A DNA stretch of 64,000 bases from HXMU1420-13 sp965228545 (GTDB taxonomy: Bacteria > Bacteroidota > Rhodothermia > Balneolales > Balneolaceae), in the NCBI GenBank assembly GCA_965228545.1, contig OZ245822.1, positions 3,162,001 to 3,226,000 of the forward strand, written 5' to 3'. Under the pieces are notes generated by a model. The model saw only the letters and a list, made by a program, of their open reading frames with translations, did not search any database and had not been told where the DNA came from. How positions within the stretch are numbered: the stretch's first letter is position 1; every line of letters begins with the position of its first letter. The translations under genes were made by a program, and so were the position numbers. Shown here in pieces: positions 55,826 to 64,000 of this stretch.

Positions 55826-57455
55826 TGCTGAGCTTTGTAACGATGAACATGGTTGCGCACACAATCAAAATAAGAATTAGCGAGGGGATTGCCGCTTCCG
55901 AAACGCGCTCGTCGTCGGCGTATTCATAAGCTTTAATCGCTAAGGTTTGCAGCTGATAGGGTTTTAACAAAAGCGTGAGTGGAAGTTCTTTCATCACATC
56001 AATAAACACGATGAGAAATCCGCTTACCAGCGAGCTTTTTAAAAGTGGAAGTTCAATATTGAACAGAGTGCGAATTCTGGATTTCCCCAACATATAGGCC
56101 GATTCTGCCAGATTTGAGCCCACTCTTAGCGAATGTGCTTCAATAGGATTATAGGCCACAGCAAGAAATCGAAATAGATAGGCAAACAGCAATAAAAACA
56201 ATCCCGAATAAATCAGGTAGCCAATTTCAAGACCGAACCAATCATTAAATGAACGGACAAAAAAACCACTGCTAGCCACTAAGGTAATGCCGATCACTGC
56301 CCCGGGAATGATGTACCCAACCGTGCTTAGTTTGATAAGAGATTTCGTAAACTTTTGCGGACTCCATTTCGGAAAAAATACCAGCATTACGGTAACAGAA
56401 ACGGTGATCAACGAAGCGATGACAGCAATAAATAGACTTTGAGTGCTGATCCACAGAAAGTCGGTGCTCAGTTGCTCCTGCAGGTGAAAAGTTGCCCAAT
56501 AGCCCAATTGTAACACAGGAAGTAAAAAACCGAGAACAAATGGGAGCGCACAAATAATTGGAATACCCACTTTTTGAAAACTGCCGATGGGCTTTCTACG
56601 CTGAATATCTGTTTGTGCCAGATCGGGAGTAACGTACGATTTCCGTCCTCGAATCGCTTTGTTGATACTCATCAGAATTAACACTAATACCACCAAAATA
56701 AATGCGAGATATATCGCAGTTTGGAGATCTTCGAGGGCTGTCCATGTTCGAAAAATCCCCGTTGTAAACGTATTGATGCCGTAATATTTAGCCGCACCGT
56801 AATCGTTCAACACTTCCATCAACACCAAAAATAAACCGCCAAAAATAGCAGGTGAAGCAACCGGCAGGGCAATCTTCCAGAAATAACGCTTATGACTAAT
56901 TCCGAGTAATTCCGCCGATTCTTTGATGGATCCGGAGGCGCTGCTGAACATCACTCGTGAACTTGCAAACACATAGGGATACAGGCTGATGCTCAGCACA
57001 AACATCAATCCCCAAATATTCATCATGCTAATATTGAAGCCTCCGAAACCGAGTGCATTTCCCAGCTTTTCCAAAGAGCCACCATTTCCGAACATCCCAA
57101 CATACGCATACGACATGATGTAACTGGGTATGGCCAATGGAATGTAGAGCAACCAGTTTAATGCGTTTCGAAAGGGGAAGTCGTAGTTTGAAATGAACCA
57201 GGCAGCCGGCACGCCGAAAAGTAATGCCAGGATTCCCGTTCCAATCAGCAACACAAAAGAATTGGAGAGATAATCAATCAGGAGATATTCGGCAACGTGG
57301 CTCCACATCTCTCCAACGCCACCGCTCAAATTGCCGATAATGGTGAATAGTGGAATGCAGATTATACAAACAATGGCCACTGTTAAAAGCGACCATCGGT
57401 TAGTATCTCTGATAAAAAGTTTGGTTCTATCTATGACAGAAAGTTTTATTGCCAA
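55812..57455 (-). CDS. fbpB: ferric-iron-type ABC transporter, fused two-domain permease
   Basis: About 12 transmembrane helices in two tandem binding-protein-dependent permease halves, each with an EAA loop (SAELLGISHKRYFWKIALPVA and SAYMLGKSRIRTLFNIELPLL). This is the FbpB/ThiP-type architecture. Overlaps both neighbours (10 bp with the binding protein, 14 bp with the ATPase), so the three form one translational unit. Confidence 0.93.
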   Translation of the reverse strand: MAIKLSVIDRTKLFIRDTNRWSLLTVAIVCIICIPLFTIIGNLSGGVGEMWSHVAEYLLIDYLSNSFVLLIGTGILALLFGVPAAWFISNYDFPFRNALNWLLYIPLAIPSYIMSYAYVGMFGNGGSLEKLGNALGFGGFNISMMNIWGLMFVLSISLYPYVFASSRVMFSSASGSIKESAELLGISHKRYFWKIALPVASPAIFGGLFLVLMEVLNDYGAAKYYGINTFTTGIFRTWTALEDLQTAIYLAFILVVLVLILMSINKAIRGRKSYVTPDLAQTDIQRRKPIGSFQKVGIPIICALPFVLGFLLPVLQLGYWATFHLQEQLSTDFLWISTQSLFIAVIASLITVSVTVMLVFFPKWSPQKFTKSLIKLSTVGYIIPGAVIGITLVASSGFFVRSFNDWFGLEIGYLIYSGLFLLLFAYLFRFLAVAYNPIEAHSLRVGSNLAESAYMLGKSRIRTLFNIELPLLKSSLVSGFLIVFIDVMKELPLTLLLKPYQLQTLAIKAYEYADDERVSEAAIPSLILILIVCATMFIVTKLSNDQK

Positions 57456-58468
57456 CCCGCCTGATCAAAAATGATTACCGCTTGCTGATTTAATTCGCCA
57501 AGTTTCTGAAGCGGAAGGGGGTCCTCTTTAAAGCTACCCCACGATTGGAGTAATTCTGAGATATTTGCCTCGGGATTTACAGGATACTCATAATTTTCGC
57601 TCGCAAAAATTTCCTGTACGTCATTGCTGAGTAGATACTCGATAAATTGTGTAGCCATTTCAGCTTTCTTGGAATGCTTCGCAATCCCAATTCCACTCAC
57701 ATTGATGTGCGCTCCACGATCCTCCTGATTTGGGAAAAACACATTCACTGCATTTCCGGCATTGCGTTCAAGTTCATCCGAACTGTTGATTAAACGGCCA
57801 AGATAGTAAGTGTTTACCACAGCAAGATTTCCTTCACCGGCAAGAATAGCCTTCACCTGATCGCGATCATTTCCTTGGGGATTCCGTGCAAAATTCTCAA
57901 CTACACCTTCGGTCCACTCTCTTGCGGCTTCTTCGCCATTATTCGCGATGATGGAAGCAAGCAGCGACTGATTGTAGATATTTCCCGAAGAACGAATCAG
58001 AACTTCATCTTCCCATTTATCATCGGTGAGTGCTTCGTAGGTAGAAAGTTCAGTAGGATCCACTTCGTCTTTATCGTACACAATTACACGTGCTCTTTTG
58101 GTAATACTTACCCAGGCATTGTCATTATCCTGCAAGTAATCGGGAACGGTATTTTCGATCATTTCCGATTCAAAAGGTTGTAACAAGCCCTTTTCTTTAG
58201 CACGTACTAATCGACCTGCATCCACACTGATGAGTAGATCGGCAGGAGATTGCTCGCCTTCGTTTTCGAGACGTTGGATGAGCTCATCGGCACTGGCATT
58301 CACCACATTAATTTTGATTCCGGTTTCCGCTTCGAAGTCGTCGAAAATTTGCTGGTCGGTATCGTAATGGCGATGGGTGTAAAGCGTTAATGCATCGTCG
58401 TTGTTCGGTTGAGCGCATGATGCGGCTACAAATAGCATCAAAACGGCAATAAATAGAGGTGATCGCAT
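57446..58468 (-). CDS. fbpA: ferric-iron-binding lipoprotein of ABC transporter
   Basis: Lipoprotein signal (VAASC, Cys18), then a type II periplasmic-binding fold: TLYTHRHYDTD, LISVDAGRL, RSSGNIYNQSL and NTYYLGRL, where the paired tyrosines are the usual Fe(III) ligands of the FbpA/FutA group. Receives ferric iron in the periplasm and hands it to the permease. First gene of the operon; a palindrome lies ~80 bp upstream of its start. Confidence 0.92.
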   Translation of the reverse strand: MRSPLFIAVLMLFVAASCAQPNNDDALTLYTHRHYDTDQQIFDDFEAETGIKINVVNASADELIQRLENEGEQSPADLLISVDAGRLVRAKEKGLLQPFESEMIENTVPDYLQDNDNAWVSITKRARVIVYDKDEVDPTELSTYEALTDDKWEDEVLIRSSGNIYNQSLLASIIANNGEEAAREWTEGVVENFARNPQGNDRDQVKAILAGEGNLAVVNTYYLGRLINSSDELERNAGNAVNVFFPNQEDRGAHINVSGIGIAKHSKKAEMATQFIEYLLSNDVQEIFASENYEYPVNPEANISELLQSWGSFKEDPLPLQKLGELNQQAVIIFDQAGWQ

Positions 58469-58549
58469 TTCTGAAATAGTCGTTATTCTGATTAATAAGT
58501 CCTTGTTATTTCTGTGCGCACTTGTACAAATTAAAGGCGAGAAACTTTA

Positions 58550-58563
58550 TCCGATAAATCGGA
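58550..58563. promoter_or_regulatory. perfect 14-bp palindrome upstream of the iron transporter
   Basis: TCCGAT-AA-ATCGGA, in the 184-bp gap between the iron-binding protein start and the reductase end. It does not match the Fur or DtxR boxes as I know them. A candidate operator for the fbp operon. Confidence 0.4.
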
Positions 58564-58652
58564 AAAATCACAGAACCGTAATTTAGACTAATTTTAAATA
58601 AAATGTGATCTCAAAGAGTTTTCGGAATGTTAAAGCTTACTATTGCTAACAC

Positions 58653-59324
58653 TTACTCTTCAAAAACCAATGCATCCGGTTCGGCGCCCAACTCTTTTAG
58701 GTATTCGATCATGGCTTCGTTAAAAGGCATCGGTCCGCACACATAAAACGCTTGATCGAAATCGGAGATATGCGATTTCAGAAAATCTTTGTTGATGAAA
58801 CCATCTAGGAATAGATGCTCTTCGGAAGCTTCGTCAGTAATCACATTAATGAGATTAGCTCCCAGCATTTCCGACAACTCCTTTTCCAGGATGATATCCT
58901 TTTCGGATTTATTTGAAAAGATGAGGGTATTCGAACCTATTTCACCCTTTCGATGTAAGTCGCGGAGTATGGCAATAAAAGGAGTGATTCCCGCTCCACC
59001 GGCCAGAAATATCCCTTCTGATTTATATTCGATCGTTCCCCATGGCTCGTCGATGATCAGAGAGTCTCCAATCCGTAAATCCCCGATTTGTTCCGTTACT
59101 CCATTGTGACCAGGATAAATTTTTATGATAAACTCCAGATGTTCATCCTCATTAAGTGAAGTAAAAGTAAACGGACGTTTTTCCTCTTTCCATCCTGTTT
59201 TATTGATGGCAACCTCGGTTGCCTGTCCGGGCGAAAAGGAATAGCCCTCCGGTTTTTCGAGTGTAAGTTGCACCACATCATGGGTGAGTTGCTGTTTGTC
59301 TAATATATCTACGGTGTAAGGCAT
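58653..59324 (-). CDS. flavin-dependent ferredoxin/flavodoxin-type reductase
   Basis: A compact FNR-family protein: FAD-binding RPFTFTS motif (~50-56), NAD(P) pyrophosphate loop AGGAGITPFIAIL and YVCGPMPFNEAM near the C-terminus. No N- or C-terminal ferredoxin domain. Ends with an acidic FEE, not the aromatic residue of plant-type enzymes. It may supply electrons to iron-sulfur or siderophore/ferric iron reduction, suggested only by the adjacent iron importer on the same strand. Confidence 0.88.
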   Translation of the reverse strand: MPYTVDILDKQQLTHDVVQLTLEKPEGYSFSPGQATEVAINKTGWKEEKRPFTFTSLNEDEHLEFIIKIYPGHNGVTEQIGDLRIGDSLIIDEPWGTIEYKSEGIFLAGGAGITPFIAILRDLHRKGEIGSNTLIFSNKSEKDIILEKELSEMLGANLINVITDEASEEHLFLDGFINKDFLKSHISDFDQAFYVCGPMPFNEAMIEYLKELGAEPDALVFEE

Positions 59325-59440
59325 AATTTTCTTTGATGTTAGTTCTTTACTAAAACCACAATCCTAAGAAAATTATCGTTCGGTGGGGAAATGAACGGAA
59401 ATTCTTATTTCCATCTGAATAGAAAGATGAAGCGGTTATT

Positions 59441-59479
59441 AAAAAAGCCCCGCCGGATGTGAATTCCAACGAGGCTTAT
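59441..59479 (-). terminator. terminator for the tRNA-Arg gene
   Basis: On the minus strand AAGCCTCG and CGGGGCTT arms (one G-U pair) are followed by a T run just downstream of the tRNA. Confidence 0.75.
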
Positions 59480-59486
59480 TTAGGCG

Positions 59487-59560
59487 TACACCCGAGAAGA
59501 TTCGAACTTCTAACCGCCTGATTCGTAGTCAGGTACTCTATCCAGTTGAGCTACGGGTGC
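59487..59560 (-). tRNA. tRNA-Arg (anticodon ACG)
   Basis: 74 nt. Acceptor GCACCCG pairs with CGGGTGT (terminal G-U), discriminator A, D-arm with AGCTCAACTGGATAGAGT, anticodon stem CCTGA/TCAGG with loop CTACGAA (anticodon ACG, normally A-to-I edited), T-arm AGAAG-TTCGAAT-CTTCT. CCA is not encoded. Confidence 0.97.
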
Positions 59561-59853
59561 ATATGCTTTTTTTCGATTTTCTGAATTTTGTACCCTCAAA
59601 TGTACCCACTTGATGGGAACAGGGGGAGAAAAGGGAAAATCGAATTCAATATATCAATACTCAGGCCAAATCCTGAGAAGACTCCAAATATACGAAATAA
59701 TTTTTTTGATGACCTAATGAAATCTATTCCTAAATTAGCTTTTTAAGATGGATCAATAATGTGTTCCTTAAAACATAATTCGGCAAACTTTATACATGAA
59801 AGTGTAAGGTTTGCAATCCGTTTATTGGTATCCTTATTTTAGATTTACAACAG
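59561..59853. other. intergenic region between tRNA-Arg and the metal-efflux genes
   Basis: No ORF or RNA recognised in the first 220 bp, only AT-rich sequence with a short purine-rich tract. The last 70 bp hold the dyad and promoter-like boxes listed separately. No integrase or repeat of the tRNA end was found. Confidence 0.5.
59783..59842 (+). promoter_or_regulatory. operator-like dyad overlapping a promoter of the efflux operon
   Basis: GCAAACTTTATAC (59783-59795) and GTGTAAGGTTTGC (59802-59814) are inverted repeats matching at 11 of 13 positions around a 6-bp centre. The right arm contains a TTTG (-33-like, 59810-59813); TATTTTAG at 59835-59842 is one mismatch from TAnnTTTG. The layout suits a metal-responsive repressor or activator, but none is encoded in the window. 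Confidence 0.5.
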
Positions 59854-60312
59854 ATGTTTTCAACAAGGATTCAAATAACGAAAAAGGTCGTATCCGCATT
59901 ATTGTTAGTGGGGATTGGATGGCACACATTATTTGTGCATGGATTTTCTGAGTCTTTGGTCTACTGTTTTGAAGCTGATGGTGATATTAATATTGAATCA
60001 AAATCAGACTTTATCTTTGGATTTGAGAATGAGCAGAAAGTCCATGATGAAACCCATCATCAACACGAAGGAGCGGAGTATCATGCATCACCGGAAAGTC
60101 ATAGAGACGTTGGGCTTTCTGAAACGTGTATTAAAGACAACCGCATAAACAGGTTTGACCAGAGTTCAGCATTAGTTTTTTTAGCATTCAACAACAATCG
60201 TACGGACTCTTTTCTTCCCAAATCAGCCTTAGATCAACGTCACACGTTTATACCTACTGATGCAGAATATCACACTGTCCTTTCTTTAAAAACTGTAGTA
60301 CTACTGAATTAG
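59854..60312 (+). CDS. His-rich small exported protein of the efflux operon
   Basis: 152 residues. The N-terminal hydrophobic segment (~10-30, KVVSALLLVGIGWHTLFVHGF) can act as signal or anchor. The central HDETHHQHEGAEYHASPESH stretch is suited to metal binding. No family name assigned. It lies 133 bp before a CzcA-type pump and probably binds or senses its metal in the periplasm (inference). Confidence 0.75.
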   Translation: MFSTRIQITKKVVSALLLVGIGWHTLFVHGFSESLVYCFEADGDINIESKSDFIFGFENEQKVHDETHHQHEGAEYHASPESHRDVGLSETCIKDNRINRFDQSSALVFLAFNNNRTDSFLPKSALDQRHTFIPTDAEYHTVLSLKTVVLLN

Positions 60313-60335
60313 CTCACGCTCCTTTCTTGAGCTAA
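60309..60335 (+). other. hairpin between the His-rich gene and the RND pump
   Basis: TTAGCTCA/TGAGCTAA perfect 8-bp arms, beginning in the stop codon of the small gene. There is no T run, so it may be an mRNA processing or attenuation structure, not a terminator. Confidence 0.45.
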
Positions 60336-60445
60336 CAAGCATCGTTCTGATGCACATTTTAAAAACCTAACAAAGTTCCCTGTTTTCTTAGCGCGCTATT
60401 GCACAGCATAGCCAAAAAACTTTGTGTAATAAGTACTACACCTAT

Positions 60446-63400
60446 ATGATTGATAAGATTATTTCATTCTCCGTTAGGAGCAAGTTTATCATCAGCTTGT
60501 TCGTCCTGATCCTAATCGGAGTGGGCATTTATTCAATGCTTACCATTAACCTCGGATCTGTTCCGGATATAACGAATAACCAGGTTCAGGTAATTACGGT
60601 ATCTGAAAATTTAGGTACGGAAGATATCGAGCAATTTGTGACGTACCCCGTTGAGCTTGCAATGGGTAATCTACCCGGAGTTACCGAGTTACGTTCTATT
60701 TCACGTTTTGGACTTTCTGTAGTTACGATTGTGTTTGACGACAATATGGGAACATATCTTCCAAGACAGCTTGTTCAGGAAAAATTAAATGAACTGAGAG
60801 AAACTATCCCAGATAAGTTTGGAAGCCCGGAAATGGGGCCTATTTCCAGTGGGTTGGGACAAATTTATGAGTATTCCATTAAAGTGGAACCGGAATACGA
60901 ATCAGAGTATACACCGAACGAATTGCGCACTATACAGGACTGGATTATCAAGAGGCAAATGGTAATGCTGGAAGGCGTGGTAGAAGTTAATTCCTTCGGG
61001 GGTGGAATTAAGCAGTACGAAGTTTCAATAAATCCCGAAAAACTCAATTCGATGGGAGTAACTATTTCGGAAGTCTATGAAGCTCTTGCACAAAATAATG
61101 TAAATACTGGTGGTGCGTACATTGAAAAAAACCGGATGGCGAATTTTATTCGTGGAGAGGGATTAATACGTAATCTGGATGATATTCGGAATATTAGCAT
61201 TAAGAATGAGGGAGGCCTTCCCATTACAATCAATGATGTGGCTGCTGATGTTACCTTCGGTACACAAACACGCTATGGGGCATTTACCCAGGATGGAGAA
61301 GAAGCGGTTGGTGGAATTATCATGATGCTTAAAGGCTCTAACCCAAATGCAACCGTAAACAGAGTTCGGGATCGAATAGCTGAGATTCAAAATACATTAC
61401 CAGAAGGTTTGCATATCGAGCCTATTATTGACCGAAGTGCATTGATTGCACGTACAACAAGCACTGTTTCAAAAAACCTGATCGAAGGAGCATTGATAGT
61501 CGTATTCGTTTTGGTGCTACTCCTCGGTAGTCTTAGAGGAGGATTAATAACGGCGTCTCTGATTCCATTATCATTACTTTTCGCGTTCATTCTGATGAAA
61601 GCTACCAGTGTATGGGCGAACCTGATGAGTTTGGGAGCCATCGACTTTGGTATTATTGTGGATGGTGCAGTGATTATAGTAGAAGGGGTTGTTCATGAAA
61701 TCGAAAAAAGAATAAAGTCCGGAAAATCCAAGTTCAATCAAGTGCAGATGGATGAAATATCCTATAAAGCCAGCAGCACAATGATGAACGCCGCCTTTTT
61801 TGGACAATTGATCATACTTATTGTTTTTACCCCTATTCTTTTTCTTGAAGGGGTGGAAGGAAAGATGTTTCGTCCAATGGCCTTTACCTTTGGTTTCGCA
61901 GTGCTTGGTGCCATTATTCTTTGTTTGACCTATGTGCCGATGATCTCTGCTCTTGTAATGCGTCCGGCAACAAATAAAAAAAACTGGTTTTCCCGAATAG
62001 AGCAAAGATTGGATAGCGTTAGTAATTCAATTATTGCCAAAATTCAAAGAGTATATCAACCTTTGATAATCCAGTCGCTTAACCAAAAAACAGTTGTGCT
62101 GCTATTTGCTATCGTTTTGTTTGGTGGGGCTCTGTTTACTTTTTCAAGATTGGGTGGAGAATTTATTCCCCAACTTGATGAGGGTGATATTGCAATGCAG
62201 GCTTTGATCAGGCCAGGAAGCGGTCTTACGGAATCGATAGAAGTATCCAAGAACATTGAGAGAATACTCCTTAACGAATTTCCGGAGGTAGAAACTGTAA
62301 CGGCACGTATCGGAGTAGCTGATATACCTACTGATCCCATGCCGATGGACATTGCAGATATGTACATCATTCTAAATAAGGATAAGGAGAGCTGGGTTTC
62401 TGCGAGATCAAAAGATGAACTTATTGAAAAGATTAAAAGCACACTTGATGAGACACTTATTGGAGTTAATCTGGTATTTACCCAGCCAGTAGAACTTCGT
62501 TTTAATGAGTTACTTGAGGGGATACGAGAAGATATTGCTGTTAAATTATATGGGGAGGACTTAGCCATTCTTTCTCAAAAAGTGGACGAGATGGCTTCAA
62601 TTATTCAAACAGTTCCGGGTGTGGGAGATGTAAGTCCTGAAAGGATATCGGGACTGCCTCAAATGACCGTACAATATAACCGAGATAAAGTAGCTCAGTA
62701 TGGATTGACTATCGAAAAACTGAACGAGTATGTAAGTACTGCTTTCGCTGGAGGAGTTGCCGGGGTGGTGTTTGAAGGGGAAAAACGCTTTGACCTGGTG
62801 GTTCGTTTTGATGAGTCTTTCAGAACCGGAATAGAAGATCTTCAAAACCTTTACATAGATTTAAATAATGGTACACAGGTTCCCATTAAGGAAGTAGCTG
62901 AGATCAGTTATCAACCAGGGCCTATGCAAATATCCCGTGATAACACTTTCCGAAGAACGTATGTTGGGGTGAATGCCAGAGGTCGTGATGTGGAATCACT
63001 GGTCTCAGAAATTCAGGAAAGATTGGATACGGAATTGTCCTTGCCTCCGGGATATTACATCACCTATGGTGGAGAGTTTGAAAACTTTCAGCGAGCAAAA
63101 AGTCGACTGTCGATTGTTGTACCCATTGCACTCTTTCTGATTTTTGTGCTGCTATATTTTGCCTTGAATTCTTTCATCCAATCGGCAATGATTTATCTCG
63201 CTATACCTTTGGCGGCGATTGGAGGGGTTTACTTTCTTGCCCTCAGGGGAATGTCCTTTAGCATCTCAGCTGGAGTAGGTTTCATTGTATTATTTGGAGT
63301 GGCAGTTCTAAACGGGCTGGTATTAATCAGTAGGTTCAACTCTCTTGAAGAAGAAGGGATTAGCGATTTGAAGGAGCGCATTCTTATCGGAACCAAAGAA

Positions 63401-64000
63401 CGATTAAGGCCTATTTTGCTCACGGCTACAGCTGCCATTATGGGCTTTACCCCTATGGCTTTCTCAGCCTCTGCCGGAGCTGAAGTTCAACGGCCTCTTG
63501 CTACGGTAGTAATTGGAGGACTTATTACAGCCACGTTGTTATCGTTGGTAGTCCTGCCGGTTTTATATGCTTTGGTAGAAGAATGGAAGGAGAAAAGAAG
63601 TAAGGGAAAATCTGCTACGGTTAGTACAGCATTAATAGTTTTCGGGATCTGTATCTTATTTTCAGAAAACCTAAAAGCTCAAAGCACTGAAGCCGAAGTT
63701 TTTCATCCTTTGACGGTGGAACAAGCCATCCAAAAAGCGTTAAGTGACTACCCGGCTATCAGAGCTTCTGAACGTAGAGTTGAAAGTGAGCAGGTATTAA
63801 AAAAGGCAGCCTGGGAGCTGGGAGAGACGGGAATTTTTATTGGAAAAGAAGAGGTTGGTAATGGCACTGATGGAATTCGTACAAGGTTAGGCATTTCGCA
63901 GGAGCTGGATGTTTTCGGAATTCCATCCCGCATAAATTTACAAAAGGCCCGGCAACAATTGGCCGAAGAGAATCTGGAACTTACCAAAGCTCAAGTCCAA
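60446..64000 (+). CDS. CzcA-type heavy-metal RND pump fused to a TolC-like domain, 3' end outside window
   Basis: ATG at 60446 opens a frame that stays open to the window end (1185 codons). Residues 1-~1050 are a complete heavy-metal RND pump: signature IPLSLLFAFILM, SLGAIDFGIIVDGAVIIVEGVVHE with Asp400, Asp406 and Glu413 matching the proton-relay residues of CzcA (D402, D408, E415), GGEFIPQLDEGDI, and a late GFTPMAFSASAGAEVQRPLA. CusA-type pumps lack this DFG...DGA pattern, so Zn/Co/Cd/Ni is more likely than Cu/Ag. After a second hydrophobic segment (~1060-1080, ending LKAQ) comes an outer-membrane-efflux domain (HPLTVEQAIQKALSDYPAIR). Inner- and outer-membrane parts in one chain are known in Bacteroidota. 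An adaptor gene should follow outside the window. Confidence 0.93.
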   Translation, partial: MIDKIISFSVRSKFIISLFVLILIGVGIYSMLTINLGSVPDITNNQVQVITVSENLGTEDIEQFVTYPVELAMGNLPGVTELRSISRFGLSVVTIVFDDNMGTYLPRQLVQEKLNELRETIPDKFGSPEMGPISSGLGQIYEYSIKVEPEYESEYTPNELRTIQDWIIKRQMVMLEGVVEVNSFGGGIKQYEVSINPEKLNSMGVTISEVYEALAQNNVNTGGAYIEKNRMANFIRGEGLIRNLDDIRNISIKNEGGLPITINDVAADVTFGTQTRYGAFTQDGEEAVGGIIMMLKGSNPNATVNRVRDRIAEIQNTLPEGLHIEPIIDRSALIARTTSTVSKNLIEGALIVVFVLVLLLGSLRGGLITASLIPLSLLFAFILMKATSVWANLMSLGAIDFGIIVDGAVIIVEGVVHEIEKRIKSGKSKFNQVQMDEISYKASSTMMNAAFFGQLIILIVFTPILFLEGVEGKMFRPMAFTFGFAVLGAIILCLTYVPMISALVMRPATNKKNWFSRIEQRLDSVSNSIIAKIQRVYQPLIIQSLNQKTVVLLFAIVLFGGALFTFSRLGGEFIPQLDEGDIAMQALIRPGSGLTESIEVSKNIERILLNEFPEVETVTARIGVADIPTDPMPMDIADMYIILNKDKESWVSARSKDELIEKIKSTLDETLIGVNLVFTQPVELRFNELLEGIREDIAVKLYGEDLAILSQKVDEMASIIQTVPGVGDVSPERISGLPQMTVQYNRDKVAQYGLTIEKLNEYVSTAFAGGVAGVVFEGEKRFDLVVRFDESFRTGIEDLQNLYIDLNNGTQVPIKEVAEISYQPGPMQISRDNTFRRTYVGVNARGRDVESLVSEIQERLDTELSLPPGYYITYGGEFENFQRAKSRLSIVVPIALFLIFVLLYFALNSFIQSAMIYLAIPLAAIGGVYFLALRGMSFSISAGVGFIVLFGVAVLNGLVLISRFNSLEEEGISDLKERILIGTKERLRPILLTATAAIMGFTPMAFSASAGAEVQRPLATVVIGGLITATLLSLVVLPVLYALVEEWKEKRSKGKSATVSTALIVFGICILFSENLKAQSTEAEVFHPLTVEQAIQKALSDYPAIRASERRVESEQVLKKAAWELGETGIFIGKEEVGNGTDGIRTRLGISQELDVFGIPSRINLQKARQQLAEENLELTKAQVQ

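Noticed and set aside
58469..58652. Fur box for the iron importer
   Set aside because: No 19-bp sequence close to the GATAAT-type inverted repeats was found; only the unrelated 14-bp palindrome.
59487..60446. Genomic island integrated at tRNA-Arg
   Set aside because: No integrase, no duplicated tRNA end and no other mobility gene was found on either side within the window.
60865..63987. Minus-strand open frames across the RND pump region
   Set aside because: They lie opposite a continuous plus-strand frame encoding a recognisable pump and show no family motifs.

Overview
The window reads as chromosome of a non-flagellated, gliding-type relative of the Bacteroidota, most likely the Balneolota (Balneola/Gracilimonas-like). 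The reasons are two secreted proteins ending in type IX secretion (T9SS) sorting domains with the NYPNPFNPSTTI signature, PorV- and SusC-type outer-membrane proteins, a TAnnTTTG promoter element, many lipoproteins with Bacteroidota-type lipoboxes, and moderate-to-low GC. The taxon is an inference; there is no rRNA or other marker gene here.

Layout. 1-9171: a T9SS cargo protein (5' end outside the window), then a surface-lipoprotein, TonB-receptor, PorV and NHL-lipoprotein operon. 9187-12542: lipoprotein phosphodiesterase, 7Fe ferredoxin, folP, cdaA. 12574-17144: a 10-copy heptamer repeat, then methylmalonyl-CoA mutase, MeaB and an acyl-CoA dehydrogenase. 17183-23420: mixed genes (SUMF1 lipoprotein, tandem-PAS protein, SufE, hybrid histidine kinase, acetyltransferase, a DGPF/YCII protein with an ECF42 sigma factor).

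23667-28713 is the most striking part. It is a tight five-gene operon encoding a FliF-like periplasmic ring domain fused through one membrane span to FliG, an outer-membrane barrel with a FlgO/CsgG-like domain, a TPR lipoprotein, and a MotA/MotB stator. There are no FliM/FliN, export-apparatus, rod, hook or filament genes around it. The FliM-binding motif of FliG is lost, while several stator-facing charges and the MotB ion-carrying Asp are kept. I interpret it as a non-flagellar, ion-driven envelope motor. An orphan SusC-like receptor follows 45 bp later, and behind that lies a sigma-54-like promoter with a 52-residue ORF.

32121-47044: a HEAT-like protein; an apparent N-acetylhexosamine salvage operon (symporter, GH109-type enzyme, nucleotidyltransferase, NahK-like kinase); YwaF and GDCCVxC proteins; a lipoprotein; a second T9SS cargo; a YfcC carrier; and a large BNR/sortilin-type secreted protein. 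47315-55027: a four-gene defence operon with 4-bp start/stop overlaps (type III-like Mod and Res, a PDDEXK_4 nuclease, a Cys4 mini-protein). 55061-59324 (minus strand): a ferric-iron ABC importer and a flavin reductase. 59487-59560: tRNA-Arg(ACG). 59854-end: a His-rich exported protein and a CzcA-type RND pump fused to a TolC-like domain, cut by the window end.

All family assignments were made by eye from motifs. No database search was possible.
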